Below, piece by piece: positions 30,343 through 39,680 of a stretch of DNA of 64,000 nt. Within the stretch, counting starts at the first letter, position 1. The number at the start of each line of letters is the position of its first letter. Source of the DNA: Alphaproteobacteria bacterium (lineage in GTDB: Bacteria; Myxococcota_A; UBA796; GCA-2862545); the NCBI GenBank assembly GCA_020632915.1, contig JACKEP010000011.1, positions 1 through 64,000 of the forward strand. Reading direction: 5' to 3'. The notes below the pieces were generated by a model. The model saw only the letters and a list, made by a program, of their open reading frames with translations. It did no database searches and was not told where the DNA came from. Made by a program: the position numbers and the translations under genes.

Positions 30343-31467
30343 TCAGATGGGGCACTGACCGCCGGTGGCCTGCGACGCCTCGTCGTCGACCGTGGGCGTG
30401 AACGTGGCCCAGCTACCGTGCTGGTTCAGCTCGAACGTGTACGTCCCGCCGGTCCCGCTGCTCGCACCCCAGTCGCGTCCGACGGCGACGCGCCAGGTGC
30501 CGGTGGTGTCGATGTGGAACGAGCTGCGCTGCGCCGAGGTGTTCTGGGTCCAGCACATCTGGTCGTAGGTGCCGCCGAGCAGCGCGTTCGTGCCGTCGAG
30601 GGCGGTGCCGGGCGGGAACATCGCGAGCCGGACGACGCTCGAGCCGCTGACCGCGTACACGGTCAGGTCGACCGTCGTGCCGGCGACGAGGTCGACGTCG
30701 TAGACGTCCTGGCACGAGGTCGACACCGCGCACTCCCACCCGGCGTCGATGCCGTCGACGAAGCCGCAGCGGGAGCCGGTGGCCTCGGAGACGCCGTCCT
30801 CGACCGTCTGGTCACCGGCCACGAGGCCCGGGCTGGCGTCGATGGTGAAGTCGTAGCTGCCGGTGCTGCCCGCGCTCGAGCCCCAGTCCCGCCCGATGGC
30901 GACGAGGTAGTCGCCGTCCTCGGGGACCACGAAGCCCTCGATGACGGTGGCGGCGTTCTGGTTGCCGCAGCGGTAGTCGTTGGTCCGGTTCGTCAGCAGG
31001 TTGGTGCCGTCGAGGCCGTCACCGGGGGCGAAGAGGGCGAGACGGACCACGGAGCTGCCCGTGATGTTGGTGGCGGCCAGATCGAGCACCGTGCCCTCGG
31101 TGAGCGTGAGCGGGAACACGTCCTGGCAGCTCTGGCTGCCGCTGCACGACCAGGCGCCGGACGTGCTGAACGACGCAACGCAGTCGTTGGTGGCGTCGTC
31201 GTCACAGGTGCCGCAGGCGTCCTCGACCGCGCTGCCGAAGCAGACGCCGGCGCAGTCCTTGTCGGCGTTGTCGCCGTCGCACACGCCGCAGTCGTCCACG
31301 ACGCCGGCGCAGGTGTCGGTGTCGACGGTGGTGTCGGTGTCGATCGTGGTGTCGGTGTCGGTGTCGGCCGTCGTGTCGGTGTCGGTGTCGGTGTCCTTGT
31401 CGTCGGTGCCGTTGCAGGCGGTGACGGCGAGGGCCGTGAGCACGGTGGCGAAGAGGCGTCGGGACAT
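30343..31467 (-). CDS. Lipoprotein with DT-repeat linker and two duplicated PPC-like domains
   Basis: A 374-residue protein from ATG 31467 (GGAGG upstream). After the lipobox AVTAC come a long DTDTDT linker and a Cys/Asp segment of the CGVCDGDN...CGTCDDD type. Two homologous beta domains follow (about 110-225 and 235-365), each with CxDVF/Y, a GSSVVRLAxFxPG strand and VAIGRDWG/VAVGRDWG. These look like tandem duplicates of pre-peptidase C-terminal (PPC)-like domains without any protease attached. A binding role on the cell surface is inferred. Confidence 0.8.
   Translation of the reverse strand: MSRRLFATVLTALAVTACNGTDDKDTDTDTDTTADTDTDTTIDTDTTVDTDTCAGVVDDCGVCDGDNADKDCAGVCFGSAVEDACGTCDDDATNDCVASFSTSGAWSCSGSQSCQDVFPLTLTEGTVLDLAATNITGSSVVRLALFAPGDGLDGTNLLTNRTNDYRCGNQNAATVIEGFVVPEDGDYLVAIGRDWGSSAGSTGSYDFTIDASPGLVAGDQTVEDGVSEATGSRCGFVDGIDAGWECAVSTSCQDVYDVDLVAGTTVDLTVYAVSGSSVVRLAMFPPGTALDGTNALLGGTYDQMCWTQNTSAQRSSFHIDTTGTWRVAVGRDWGASSGTGGTYTFELNQHGSWATFTPTVDDEASQATGGQCPI
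31313..31396. repeat. GTGTCG hexanucleotide tandem repeat encoding the DT linker
   Basis: About fourteen units of GTGTCG and near variants (GTGTCGACGGTG, GTGTCGATCGTG) in the lipoprotein gene. Loss or gain of a hexamer changes linker length by two residues without a frameshift. Confidence 0.7.
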
Positions 31468-31494
31468 GGTCTCCTCCGGGGTGAGCAGGAACGC

Positions 31495-33453
31495 TCAGGT
31501 GCAGTTCGTGTCGGTCCAACCCATCGCGGCGACGAAGGCCGCGAGGATCTCGTTGCGGAAGGCGGTGGTCGACCCGTTGAGGTCGTCGGTGTTCATCAGG
31601 ATCACGATGCCGCTGCTATCGGCAGGACGGCCGCACATGTAGGTGTTCGCGCGGCCGGGGTGGCTGCCCGAGTGGTAGAAGGCCTCGCCGTTGTTGACAC
31701 TCGCACCGAGCGTGCCATCGAAGTCCACGCCGAGCCCGTAGCTGAACGTGCGGTTGGCGATCGTGCGCGCGCGGCGGATGTTGGCCGCATCCACGACGGA
31801 CAGGATGCGCGTGCCGTTGGGCGCCACGCCGTCGTTGAGCAGCAGGGTGAGGATCTCGGCGTAGTCGCGCGCCGAGCTGGTGATGCCGCCGGCGAAGATC
31901 CAGGGGTACCACGTGCGGTACACCGCACCGCCCTCGTCGTGCTGCGAGGCGATGCGCGCGCTGTAGGCGCTGTCCCACGGCCAGCCGGCGCGGGTGTCGG
32001 CCAGGCCCATGGGGTCGATCACGTAGTCCTCGACGAGCTCGGTGGCCGACGACCCGGTGAGGTCCTCGATGGCGGCCTGGGCCACGAGGTAGCCGTGGCT
32101 GGAGTAGGCGTACTGGGCACCGGGCGTGCCGCCGAAGCCTCCCGCGCCGACGCTCGGGTCGAACCAGACGGTCTGCGCGCCCGCCCAGCCGCAGCTCCAG
32201 GTCGTGCAGGCCCAGCCCGACAGGTAGTCGAGCGTGGAGGCCACACCGTCCTGGAGCCAGAACGGGATCGGCGTGGAGCCGCCGGTGGAGATCGCCGCCG
32301 TGTGGGAGAACAGCTGCTCGAGCGTGATGGCGGGCATATTCGGGGTGTTGACGAAGGCGAAGCCCTGGTCGGCGGGCGACGCCTGTCCCCGCTGGATCCA
32401 GCTGATGATGGTGGGCAGGCCGGGCATCGTCGTCAGGTCGGCCGTGAGCGACACGGAGGGGGCCTGGTCGCGCAGGGCGGCGAGCGTGGTCACGGCGCCG
32501 ACGTACTTGGACAGCGACGCGAGATCGAAGGGCGTCGAGCCGAGGACGGGCTGCTGGAAGCCGTCGGTGCGGGTGCCGTAGCCGCGGGACGAGACCACGC
32601 GGCCGTCGCGGACGATGGCGATCGACAGGCCGGCCACGCCGTAGTCGTCCATGCGCTGCCAGATCGTGCGGTTGCCGGCGAGCCCGAACTCGACGGCCTC
32701 GGTGGGGTCGGCCAGATCGGCGGCCCACCGCTGGTCGTCCGGCTGCACCATCACGAAGCTGTTGCCGGGCCCGAGGAGCACGTGGTCGAAGCCCCAGCCG
32801 AGCTCGGCGAGTCCGTCCACCCAGGTCTGCGTGTACACGTCGAGGCCCTCGTACACGGGCGCGCTGTCGGCGTAGAGGAGCCAGCGTCCGTCGAGGCCGA
32901 TGGACACGTCGCGGATCGTGCGGCCCGAGAGGCGACGGTCGTAGATCGCGGCGGACAGGTCGGGATCCAGGCCGCTGTAGGCGGCGTTGCTGCCGCTGCC
33001 CAGCACGAGCCAGCCGGTGTTCGTGAGCTCGACGTCGCGGATCGGGATGCCGGCGTTGTGCCAGCTCGTGATGCGCTGGCCCAGCGCCGACGGGATCGGA
33101 CCGTTCGCCACGTAGCCGCGGCTGTGCACCAGGATGCACCGCCCGTTCGGGGCGCAGTCGATGCCCTCGATGGTGCGCCCGAAGAACTGGTTGAGCACCA
33201 CGCCGTAGACGATGTCCTGGTCGAAGCCGGCCGACCAGGCCACGCTCTGGTCGTCGCCGACCACGATCCACTCCCCGTCGGGGTCGACTGCCCAGGCGGC
33301 GATGCCGACGTCGTCGTGGTCGAGGGCCTGGACCGCCGAGGCGAAGGCGCTGCCCTCGGCGTAGCCGGTGGCGACGCGCAGGGTGGTGGCGTGGGCGGGC
33401 ACCGCGGCGAGGGCGGCGGTGACGACGGCGGAAGCGATCAGCGTGCGGTGCAT
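31495..33453 (-). CDS. Exported serine hydrolase of the beta-lactamase/PBP class C family
   Basis: A 652-residue protein with a signal peptide ending in PAHA. The first 260 residues are an unusual repeat region with several DxDGxW-type strands, possibly a propeller. From about 265 the beta-lactamase-like domain begins (GVAGLSIAIVRDGR) with the catalytic SLSK at 313-316, a YSS in place of YxN, and HSGSHPG in place of KTG. These changes are common in esterase or peptidase members and argue against true beta-lactam resistance. The N-terminal region is an uncommon addition. Confidence 0.85.
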   Translation of the reverse strand: MHRTLIASAVVTAALAAVPAHATTLRVATGYAEGSAFASAVQALDHDDVGIAAWAVDPDGEWIVVGDDQSVAWSAGFDQDIVYGVVLNQFFGRTIEGIDCAPNGRCILVHSRGYVANGPIPSALGQRITSWHNAGIPIRDVELTNTGWLVLGSGSNAAYSGLDPDLSAAIYDRRLSGRTIRDVSIGLDGRWLLYADSAPVYEGLDVYTQTWVDGLAELGWGFDHVLLGPGNSFVMVQPDDQRWAADLADPTEAVEFGLAGNRTIWQRMDDYGVAGLSIAIVRDGRVVSSRGYGTRTDGFQQPVLGSTPFDLASLSKYVGAVTTLAALRDQAPSVSLTADLTTMPGLPTIISWIQRGQASPADQGFAFVNTPNMPAITLEQLFSHTAAISTGGSTPIPFWLQDGVASTLDYLSGWACTTWSCGWAGAQTVWFDPSVGAGGFGGTPGAQYAYSSHGYLVAQAAIEDLTGSSATELVEDYVIDPMGLADTRAGWPWDSAYSARIASQHDEGGAVYRTWYPWIFAGGITSSARDYAEILTLLLNDGVAPNGTRILSVVDAANIRRARTIANRTFSYGLGVDFDGTLGASVNNGEAFYHSGSHPGRANTYMCGRPADSSGIVILMNTDDLNGSTTAFRNEILAAFVAAMGWTDTNCT

Positions 33454-33497
33454 GGGTTCCTCCCCAGAGGTGGCGCGGGATGCGCGCTCACCAGCAC

Positions 33498-36242
33498 CTA
33501 CGCAGGACCCCCCCGCGGACGCCTGACCGCGTCCTGATCACGCGCTGATCGCTCGACGAAGCCTGCGAGCAGGGCGCCGCGGCGCCGCGCCAGCAGCGTG
33601 AGCAACAGCAGCGTGCGAGGGGCGTGCGGCGGTGCGGGGGCCCGCACCGTGGCCCCCCGGGCCGCGGCGACGTGCAGCCCGACGAGGCGCGCGACGTCGT
33701 CGACGCTGGCGTCGGGCGACTCCAGCATGCCGGGGACGGCGTCGAGGGCCTGCTCGGCGTCGTCGGGTGCGTCGAGCGCGGCGAGCAGGGCGGCGCGCCA
33801 GGCCTGGTTGAGCGCGGCCGGTCGGGCCTCGGACGCCCCGAGGGCCACCTCCAGGCCGGCCTCGGCCCGCGCGAGCGCCTCGCGCAGCTCGCCGCGCAGC
33901 CACGCGGCCGTCGACAGGTTGAGCCACACCGTGGAGGCGTGCACCTTGGGCGCGATGCGCCGGGCGCGCTGCAGCACGTGCTCGGCCGCGTCGCCGTCGA
34001 GCTCGAACAGGTGCTGGACGCCGGCGTTGATCAGGACCGTGGCCTCGACCATGTGGTCGCCGATGCGGGCCGCGACCTCGCCGCTGCGCTCCAGGTGCTG
34101 CAGCGCCCGCGCGCGGTCCCCCTGCATCACCAGCTGGCCGGCGAGGTTGGCGTGCTGCACGGCGATGCGGCGTGTCCACCCCAGGCGGCCGTAGATGGCC
34201 AGCGCCTCCTCGAGGGCTCGGTCGGCGGCGTCGGGGTGGCCGCGGAAGGCCTCGGCGAGGCCCCGGGCGTCGAGCAGACCGGCGCGGTCGGGGCCGTCCG
34301 GCAGCCCGACCAGGGCGCCGTCGATCAGGGTCCACACCTCGTCGAGGCGCCCCGCGTCCATCAGCAGGCGCGCGATGCGGCGGACGGCGGTGGCCACGAG
34401 GTGGGCGTCACCGTGGGTGCGCGCCCGCGCCAGCACGCCCTCGGCCTCGGTGAGGAGCTGCTGGACGTCCTCGCCGGGGTGGTGGCGCTCCACGACGTCG
34501 AGGTCGACGGCGAGCTTCAGCGTCGCGTCGCCGACGGCGTCCGCGGCGTCGCGCGCGGCCTGCTGCAGCCGCGCCACGTCGCCGTGGCCGTCGCGCGTGA
34601 GCTCGAGCTCGGCCCAGGCGAGGGTGGCGCGCTGCTGGGGGGTGAGCACCGCGCTTGCGGCCCGGGCGCGGTCGACCGCGCGACGGGCGACGTCGTAGGG
34701 GCCGGCCTCGCGGAGCCACCGGGCCCCGACCGCCAGCGCGTCGACGAGGTCGCCGGGGCGCGCGATCGTGTCGAGCAGCCCGGTGAGCAGGGCGCGGTCC
34801 TGGCGGTGCAGCGGGCTCGTGGGCTCGCGACGGGCCAGGGCGCGCACCCGGTCGACGAGCACCGGGACCACCGCCGCGGACGCGTGCGCGCGGGCGGCCT
34901 GCGCCTCCGGCTCGGCGCGCACGAAGGCCCCGACGCTGTCGAGGACCTTGAGCAGCACGAAGCCCTCGACGCGGGTGTCGGCGTGGAGCAGGGCGTGGGC
35001 CCGCAGGTCCTCGAGCAGATCGAGCGGGTCCTCGTCGGGCAGGCAGGCGGCGAGCAGGGCCTCTGCGGTGGCGGGCGGCGCGCTGGCGGGGAGCACCGAC
35101 AAGGCAGCGAGCGCCTGCTTGTGGGGCGCGGGCAGCGGGTCCCAGCTGGCCCGCAGGCAGGCCTGCAGGCTCTGGTGGCGCGCGTGGCGGTGGCCCTGGC
35201 GGTCGCGGAGCACGCCGAGCGGCGCGTCCATCCGACGGACCAGATCGGCGACCCCGAGCACCCGCGTGCGCGAGGCGGCGAGCTCGATCGCCAGCGGGCT
35301 GTCGTCGAGGCGGTCGAGGAGCTGGTCGAGCACGTCGTCGGCGGCGTCGACGGTGACGCCCAGGCTCTGCGCGCGGGCGCGGAACAGGTCGCGGCTGCCC
35401 GCGCGGGGCAACGGCTGCAGCTCGACGACCTGCTCGCCGACCACGCCGAGGGGGCGGCGCGCGGTCAGGAGCCAGCGCACGCGGGGGGCGACGGCTCGCC
35501 AGCGGGCGAGCAGCGTCGGGGCGACCTCGTGCAGCTGGTCGAGGTCGTCGAGGATGCACAGGCACGCGCCCCGGGCGGCGAGGGCGTGGCCGATGCGGGC
35601 GGTGTGGTCGTCGGGGCTGTCGCCCTGGAGCGGGACGTCGAGGGCCGTCGCGACGGCGAGCAGGAGCGCATCCGTGGCGGCGGCGTCCTGCAGGTCGACC
35701 CGCGCCGTGTCGTCCACCCGGTCGGCCCAGGCGTCGTGGACGGCGCGGGCGAGGTGGGACTTGCCGAGGCCGCCTGTGCCGGTGACCGTGACCAGCGCGC
35801 CCTCGGCGGCGAGGGCGGCGGTGGCAGCGGCCAGGTCCTCCTCGCGGCCGTACAGCGTGGCGACCGGCGCGAGCACGTGCAGCACCGCGGGCGTGTCGGA
35901 GCCGCCAGGCGCGACATCGTCGGCCACGACGTCGGCGATGAACCGGTAGCCCCGGCGGGGCACCGTCTCGAGGTAGCGGGGTGCCGTCGGCGTGTCGTCG
36001 AGGCCGACGCGGATCTTTCGGATGAGCTGGGACAGCGCGTCCTCGGCCACGAAGACGCCGGGCCACAGCGCCTCGTGCAGCGCCTCGCGGGTGTGCAGCA
36101 CGCCCGGGTGGCGCGCGAAGAACGTCAGGCCGTCGAACACCTGGGGCTGCAGCGACACCACCGTGTCGCCCCGGCGCAGCTCGGCGCGGGCCGGGTCGAG
36201 GACGAACTCCCCGAAGCGCAGGCTCGGTTCTGGACCACCCAT
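33498..36242 (-). CDS. Winged-helix (OmpR-type) regulator with STAND ATPase and TPR-like C-terminus
   Basis: A 914-residue AfsR/SARP-like architecture. Residues about 8-105 are an OmpR/PhoB-type DNA-binding domain (RYLETVPRRGYRFIADV at its end). The nucleotide-binding domain has GTGGLGKS (155-162) and a Walker B near CLCILDDLDQL. From about 400 to the end the sequence is Ala/Leu-rich helical repeats, consistent with TPR. Such proteins respond to ligand or partner binding through ATP-driven changes. It is divergent from an aldehyde dehydrogenase-like gene, separated by 102 bp, which may be its target. Confidence 0.88.
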   Translation of the reverse strand: MGGPEPSLRFGEFVLDPARAELRRGDTVVSLQPQVFDGLTFFARHPGVLHTREALHEALWPGVFVAEDALSQLIRKIRVGLDDTPTAPRYLETVPRRGYRFIADVVADDVAPGGSDTPAVLHVLAPVATLYGREEDLAAATAALAAEGALVTVTGTGGLGKSHLARAVHDAWADRVDDTARVDLQDAAATDALLLAVATALDVPLQGDSPDDHTARIGHALAARGACLCILDDLDQLHEVAPTLLARWRAVAPRVRWLLTARRPLGVVGEQVVELQPLPRAGSRDLFRARAQSLGVTVDAADDVLDQLLDRLDDSPLAIELAASRTRVLGVADLVRRMDAPLGVLRDRQGHRHARHQSLQACLRASWDPLPAPHKQALAALSVLPASAPPATAEALLAACLPDEDPLDLLEDLRAHALLHADTRVEGFVLLKVLDSVGAFVRAEPEAQAARAHASAAVVPVLVDRVRALARREPTSPLHRQDRALLTGLLDTIARPGDLVDALAVGARWLREAGPYDVARRAVDRARAASAVLTPQQRATLAWAELELTRDGHGDVARLQQAARDAADAVGDATLKLAVDLDVVERHHPGEDVQQLLTEAEGVLARARTHGDAHLVATAVRRIARLLMDAGRLDEVWTLIDGALVGLPDGPDRAGLLDARGLAEAFRGHPDAADRALEEALAIYGRLGWTRRIAVQHANLAGQLVMQGDRARALQHLERSGEVAARIGDHMVEATVLINAGVQHLFELDGDAAEHVLQRARRIAPKVHASTVWLNLSTAAWLRGELREALARAEAGLEVALGASEARPAALNQAWRAALLAALDAPDDAEQALDAVPGMLESPDASVDDVARLVGLHVAAARGATVRAPAPPHAPRTLLLLTLLARRRGALLAGFVERSARDQDAVRRPRGGPA

Positions 36243-36344
36243 GCGCGCACGCTACCTCATCGAGGCTCGGACTGCCCTCCCACGGTGACGCCAGCATGGG
36301 ATAGGGTGCGCGCGCCGTCCCCACCGCCGCCCCCGGAGGTCACG

Positions 36345-38051
36345 ATGAACGCCTTCCCACCGTCGCTCCCCGCCATGGATGCCACCCCGATCGCCACGTG
36401 CGACGCGATGCTCGCCGAGCTCGTGGCGGCGCGGCCGAGGTGGGTGGCCCTGTCGACGTCGGAGCGCGCTGCGCTGCTGCGCCGCTGCATGGAGACCACG
36501 CTCGCCGTGTCGGACGCGTGGGCCAGCACCGCCTGCAAGGTGAAGGGCTACGCCGAGGGCAGCAACGGGCACGGTGAGGAGTACCTCGGGGGCACGCTCG
36601 CGGTGATGCGCAACCTGCGCCTGTTCGCCGAGGCGCTCGAAGCGGGCGGCACGCCCCCGCTCCCCAAGGTCACCCGCCGCGCCGACGGCCAGTGGGTGGC
36701 CCAGGTGTTCCCGCAGGGCCTGATGGACAAGGTGCTGTTCACCGGCGTGACCTGCGACATCTGGATCGAGCCCGGTCAGGAGCCCACCCAGGGGCGGATC
36801 TACCGCGACAAGCGCGCCGGCAAGGGCGGGGACGGCGGGGTGTGCGTCGTGCTCGGCGCCGGCAACCAGTCGTCGATCCCCCCGATGGACGTGCTCTACA
36901 AGCTCGTCGTCGACGACGAGGTCTGCCTGCTCAAGATGAACCCGGTCAACGAGCAGCTGGGTCCGGTCATCGAGCAGGCCCTGCAGCCGCTGGTGGACGC
37001 CGGCTTCCTGCGGGTGGTCTACGGGGGCATCGACGTCGGCAAGCACCTCACCGACCACCCGTCGGTCACGTCGATCCACATCACCGGCTCGGCCGCGGCC
37101 CACGACGCGATCCTGTGGGGCCCGGGCGAGGAGGGCCGCGCCAACAAGGCCGCCGGCACCCCGCGCCTGCACAAGGAGATCTCCTCCGAGCTCGGGTGCG
37201 TGTCGCCGGTGCTCGTCGTGCCCGGCGCGTGGACCGACAAGGAGCTCGCCCACCAGGCCCGGCAGGTCGCGTCGATGCTGGCCTACAACTGCGGCTTCAA
37301 CTGCAACGGCGCCCGGCTGATCGTCGTGGCGAAGGGGTGGGCCCTGCGCGCCCGCTTCGAGGAGGCCGTGCGGGCCTGCCTCGACGGCACCCCCACGCGC
37401 AAGGCGTACTACCCCACGGCCCAGGCGACGTGGAAGCGGTTCACCGAGGCCTACCCCCACCACGCCGACCTCGGCACCGTGTCCGACCCGACGGCGCTGC
37501 CGTGGACCCTGCTGGAGGGCGTGTCGCCCGACGACGGCGAGTTCGCCCTGGCCCACGAGCCGTGGTGCGGGATCATGTCGTTCGTCGATCTCGACGTCGG
37601 CGACGACGCGTCCGCCTACCTCGACGCGGCCGTGCCGTTCGCCAACGACCGCTGCTGGGGCACGCTGTCGATCAACGTGCTGGTCGACCCGCGCACAGAG
37701 AAGGCGCTGGGCGCCCGGTTCGATCAGGCGATCGCCGACCTGCGCTACGGCGGCATCGGCATCAACTGCTGGACCGGCCTGAACTACGGGCTGGTCAACG
37801 CCACCTGGGGCGCCTTCCCCGGCCACCCGCCCGAGGACATCCAGTCCGGCAAGGGCGTGGTCCACAACGGCCTGCTGCTCGACCACCCGCAGAAGTCCGT
37901 GGTGCGGGCGCCGTTCGTGATGGCGCCCACGCCGGCGTGGTTCACCGACCACAAGAACAACCTCGCGCTGGGCCGGATCATGACCCGCTTCGAGGCCGCG
38001 CCGAGCTGGTTCAAGGTGCCCGGCGTGGCGATGACGGCGCTCAAGGGCTGA
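36345..38051 (+). CDS. Aldehyde dehydrogenase superfamily protein
   Basis: A 568-residue protein from ATG 36345 behind GGAGGT. It is longer than most ALDHs and divergent. Recognisable are CVVLGAGNQSSIPPMD (nucleotide site), HITGSAAAHDAILWG, KEISSELGCVSPV (replacing LELGGKSP, with Glu kept), and the Cys region YNCGFNCNGARLI. The catalytic Cys is probably in that last segment. It belongs to a poorly characterised branch. Its substrate and cofactor preference are unknown. It ends in a hairpin shared with the convergent pirin gene. Confidence 0.85.
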   Translation: MNAFPPSLPAMDATPIATCDAMLAELVAARPRWVALSTSERAALLRRCMETTLAVSDAWASTACKVKGYAEGSNGHGEEYLGGTLAVMRNLRLFAEALEAGGTPPLPKVTRRADGQWVAQVFPQGLMDKVLFTGVTCDIWIEPGQEPTQGRIYRDKRAGKGGDGGVCVVLGAGNQSSIPPMDVLYKLVVDDEVCLLKMNPVNEQLGPVIEQALQPLVDAGFLRVVYGGIDVGKHLTDHPSVTSIHITGSAAAHDAILWGPGEEGRANKAAGTPRLHKEISSELGCVSPVLVVPGAWTDKELAHQARQVASMLAYNCGFNCNGARLIVVAKGWALRARFEEAVRACLDGTPTRKAYYPTAQATWKRFTEAYPHHADLGTVSDPTALPWTLLEGVSPDDGEFALAHEPWCGIMSFVDLDVGDDASAYLDAAVPFANDRCWGTLSINVLVDPRTEKALGARFDQAIADLRYGGIGINCWTGLNYGLVNATWGAFPGHPPEDIQSGKGVVHNGLLLDHPQKSVVRAPFVMAPTPAWFTDHKNNLALGRIMTRFEAAPSWFKVPGVAMTALKG

Positions 38052-38079
38052 GCGGCGTCGGGCCGCCCAGCGCTCAGCC
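38046..38079. terminator. Bidirectional terminator spanning both stop codons
   Basis: GGCTGAGCG at 38046-38054 pairs perfectly with CGCTCAGCC at 38071-38079. The TGA of the forward gene (38049-38051) and the stop of the reverse gene (complement of 38074-38076) are both in the stem. Confidence 0.65.
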
Positions 38080-39093
38080 GACGGGCGTCTCGCGGCGTCC
38101 GTTGGCGTGCACCGCGAAGCGGCCGGCGTCCCGCGGGTGGACGTTGCCGTCGCCCTGCCACGGCCAGCCGCCGAACTGCGTGGCGCGGTAGTCGCTGTAG
38201 GCCTGCTCGAGCTCGGCGCGGGTGTTCATCACGAACGGCCCGTGCTGCGCGACCGGCTCGCCGATCGGGCGACCCTGCAGCATCAGCAGCTGCAGCCCGT
38301 CGGCACCGGCCCGCACCTCGACCGGCACGTCGGCCTGGACCTGCACCACCATGGTGCCCTGCACGTCGAGGGTGTGGACGTGGCCACTGCCGTCGAAGGC
38401 GTACAGCGCGCGCAGCGTGCCCGCCTTCGCAGCGGGGAGGGTCCAGCGCGCGTTCGGCTGGAGGCGGAGCGTCCAGATCGCGACGTCGGCGTCCGGTCGG
38501 CTGGCCCAGGAGCTCGGCGGCGCGGCCGGGCCGCCCTTGCCGTCCAGGAAGCCGGCCACGGTCACCACCTCGGTGGCGTGGCCGTCGGCGTCTCGGAACG
38601 TGTGGCGGGGGATCTTCTCGCCCCACAGCATCGTGAAGTACGGGTCGACCATCTTGTCGGCCGCCGGCAGGTTCAGCCAGATCTGGAACAGCTCGGCGTG
38701 GTTGCCCGCGTCGGCGCGCAGCAGCGGGAACATCTCGGCGTGGACGATGCCCTTGCCCGCCGTCATCCACTGGACGTCGCCCTGGCCGAACCGGGCCGTG
38801 GCCCCCAGCGAGTCGGAGTGATCGATGAACCCCTGGCGCACCAGCGTGACCGTCTCGAAGCCGCGGTGGGGGTGACGCGGAAAGCCCGGCACGACGTGGC
38901 CGTGGTACATCCGCCAGCCGTCCTTGCCGGCGAAGTCCGAGCCGAGGTTGCGACCGTCGAGCGACGCGGCCGGGCCGAGGCGGTCGTTGCCGGCCGGGTA
39001 GGCGTCGTCGTGGTGGACGCAGAACAGGAACGGGTCGAGCGTGGGCCACGGCGGGGGGCCGAGGTGCTGGGCGGCGAGGATCGGTCCGGACAT
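38074..39093 (-). CDS. Pirin-family protein
   Basis: A 339-residue bicupin from ATG 39093 behind CAGGAG. The N-terminal cupin has the metal-binding pattern HPHRGFETVT (two His), a later DHSDS and QWMTAGKGIVHAEMF with His and Glu. This matches bacterial pirins, some of which have quercetin 2,3-dioxygenase activity and others act as redox-sensitive regulators. Which applies here cannot be told from sequence. It is longer than typical pirins of about 290 residues because of extra loops in the C-terminal cupin. Confidence 0.92.
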   Translation of the reverse strand: MSGPILAAQHLGPPPWPTLDPFLFCVHHDDAYPAGNDRLGPAASLDGRNLGSDFAGKDGWRMYHGHVVPGFPRHPHRGFETVTLVRQGFIDHSDSLGATARFGQGDVQWMTAGKGIVHAEMFPLLRADAGNHAELFQIWLNLPAADKMVDPYFTMLWGEKIPRHTFRDADGHATEVVTVAGFLDGKGGPAAPPSSWASRPDADVAIWTLRLQPNARWTLPAAKAGTLRALYAFDGSGHVHTLDVQGTMVVQVQADVPVEVRAGADGLQLLMLQGRPIGEPVAQHGPFVMNTRAELEQAYSDYRATQFGGWPWQGDGNVHPRDAGRFAVHANGRRETPVG

Positions 39094-39218
39094 GGGGACT
39101 CCTGGATCGCGAACCGGGAGCGTACCGCGGCCGACGCGTCGCGGGCAGCACGCGGTACAGTCCGTGATGGCTCCTGGCACGGCGGCTGCACGTCCCTCAG
39201 CCCTGCCCTGGAGGTCTC

Positions 39219-39656
39219 GTGCCACGTACCCTGCAGACGATCGCCGTCCTGGCGCTCGCCGGCGCCTGCGTCGATCTGCCCTCGGGCTGGGAGGACGCCG
39301 TCCCCGTCGCGGCGTTGACCCAGTCGGACTGTGACGGTTCCCCCTACGACACCGGCTTCGACGAGGACGCCACGGCCACGACGGACGCCGGGCGGATCAC
39401 GCTGGTCTACGACCCCGTGGCGTTCCGGTGCGCCCAGACGGTCGAGGGGTTCTTCCGCGTGGACGGCGACCGGGCGGACGTGCTCGTGCAGCCGATCGAC
39501 ATGCACCCGGGGGCGGTCGCCGCCTGCGACTGCGCCTACCGGGTGACGGTCGACGTCGACGCCCCGGACGCGGCGACCGTGGGGGCGTGGCGCCGGTGGG
39601 ACGCGATCAACGACCCGAACCCACCGGTGCAGGTCGCCGAGATCGCGCTGCCGTGA
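39219..39656 (+). CDS. Small hypothetical lipoprotein
   Basis: A 145-residue protein starting at GTG 39219 behind GGAGGT. The signal ends in ALAGAC. The mature domain has four cysteines (SDCDG, FRCAQ, ACDCAY) likely forming disulfides, in a single beta-sandwich-like fold. It has no recognised family. The 125-bp gap upstream is shared with the divergent pirin gene. Confidence 0.7.
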   Translation: MPRTLQTIAVLALAGACVDLPSGWEDAVPVAALTQSDCDGSPYDTGFDEDATATTDAGRITLVYDPVAFRCAQTVEGFFRVDGDRADVLVQPIDMHPGAVAACDCAYRVTVDVDAPDAATVGAWRRWDAINDPNPPVQVAEIALP

Positions 39657-39680
39657 CCTCGGTCGACCCGGCGCGGACGT

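Noticed and set aside
31313..31396. CRISPR-like repeat array
   Set aside because: The units are six bases long, in frame, and encode a DT linker; there are no spacers.
31495..33453. Beta-lactam resistance gene
   Set aside because: The YxN and KTG motifs are replaced, and the domain carries a large N-terminal extension typical of other serine hydrolases.
30328..33537. Forward 1069-codon frame across 30.3-33.5 kb
   Set aside because: Antisense of the PPC-domain lipoprotein and the serine hydrolase, both with signal peptides, motifs and ribosome sites. Long antisense frames are expected at this GC content.
33624..38051. A single 1475-codon forward frame covering the regulator and the aldehyde dehydrogenase-like gene
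   Set aside because: Its first 900 codons are the antisense of the OmpR/STAND regulator and have repetitive Arg/Gly/Val composition. Only the part from ATG 36345 is a gene.
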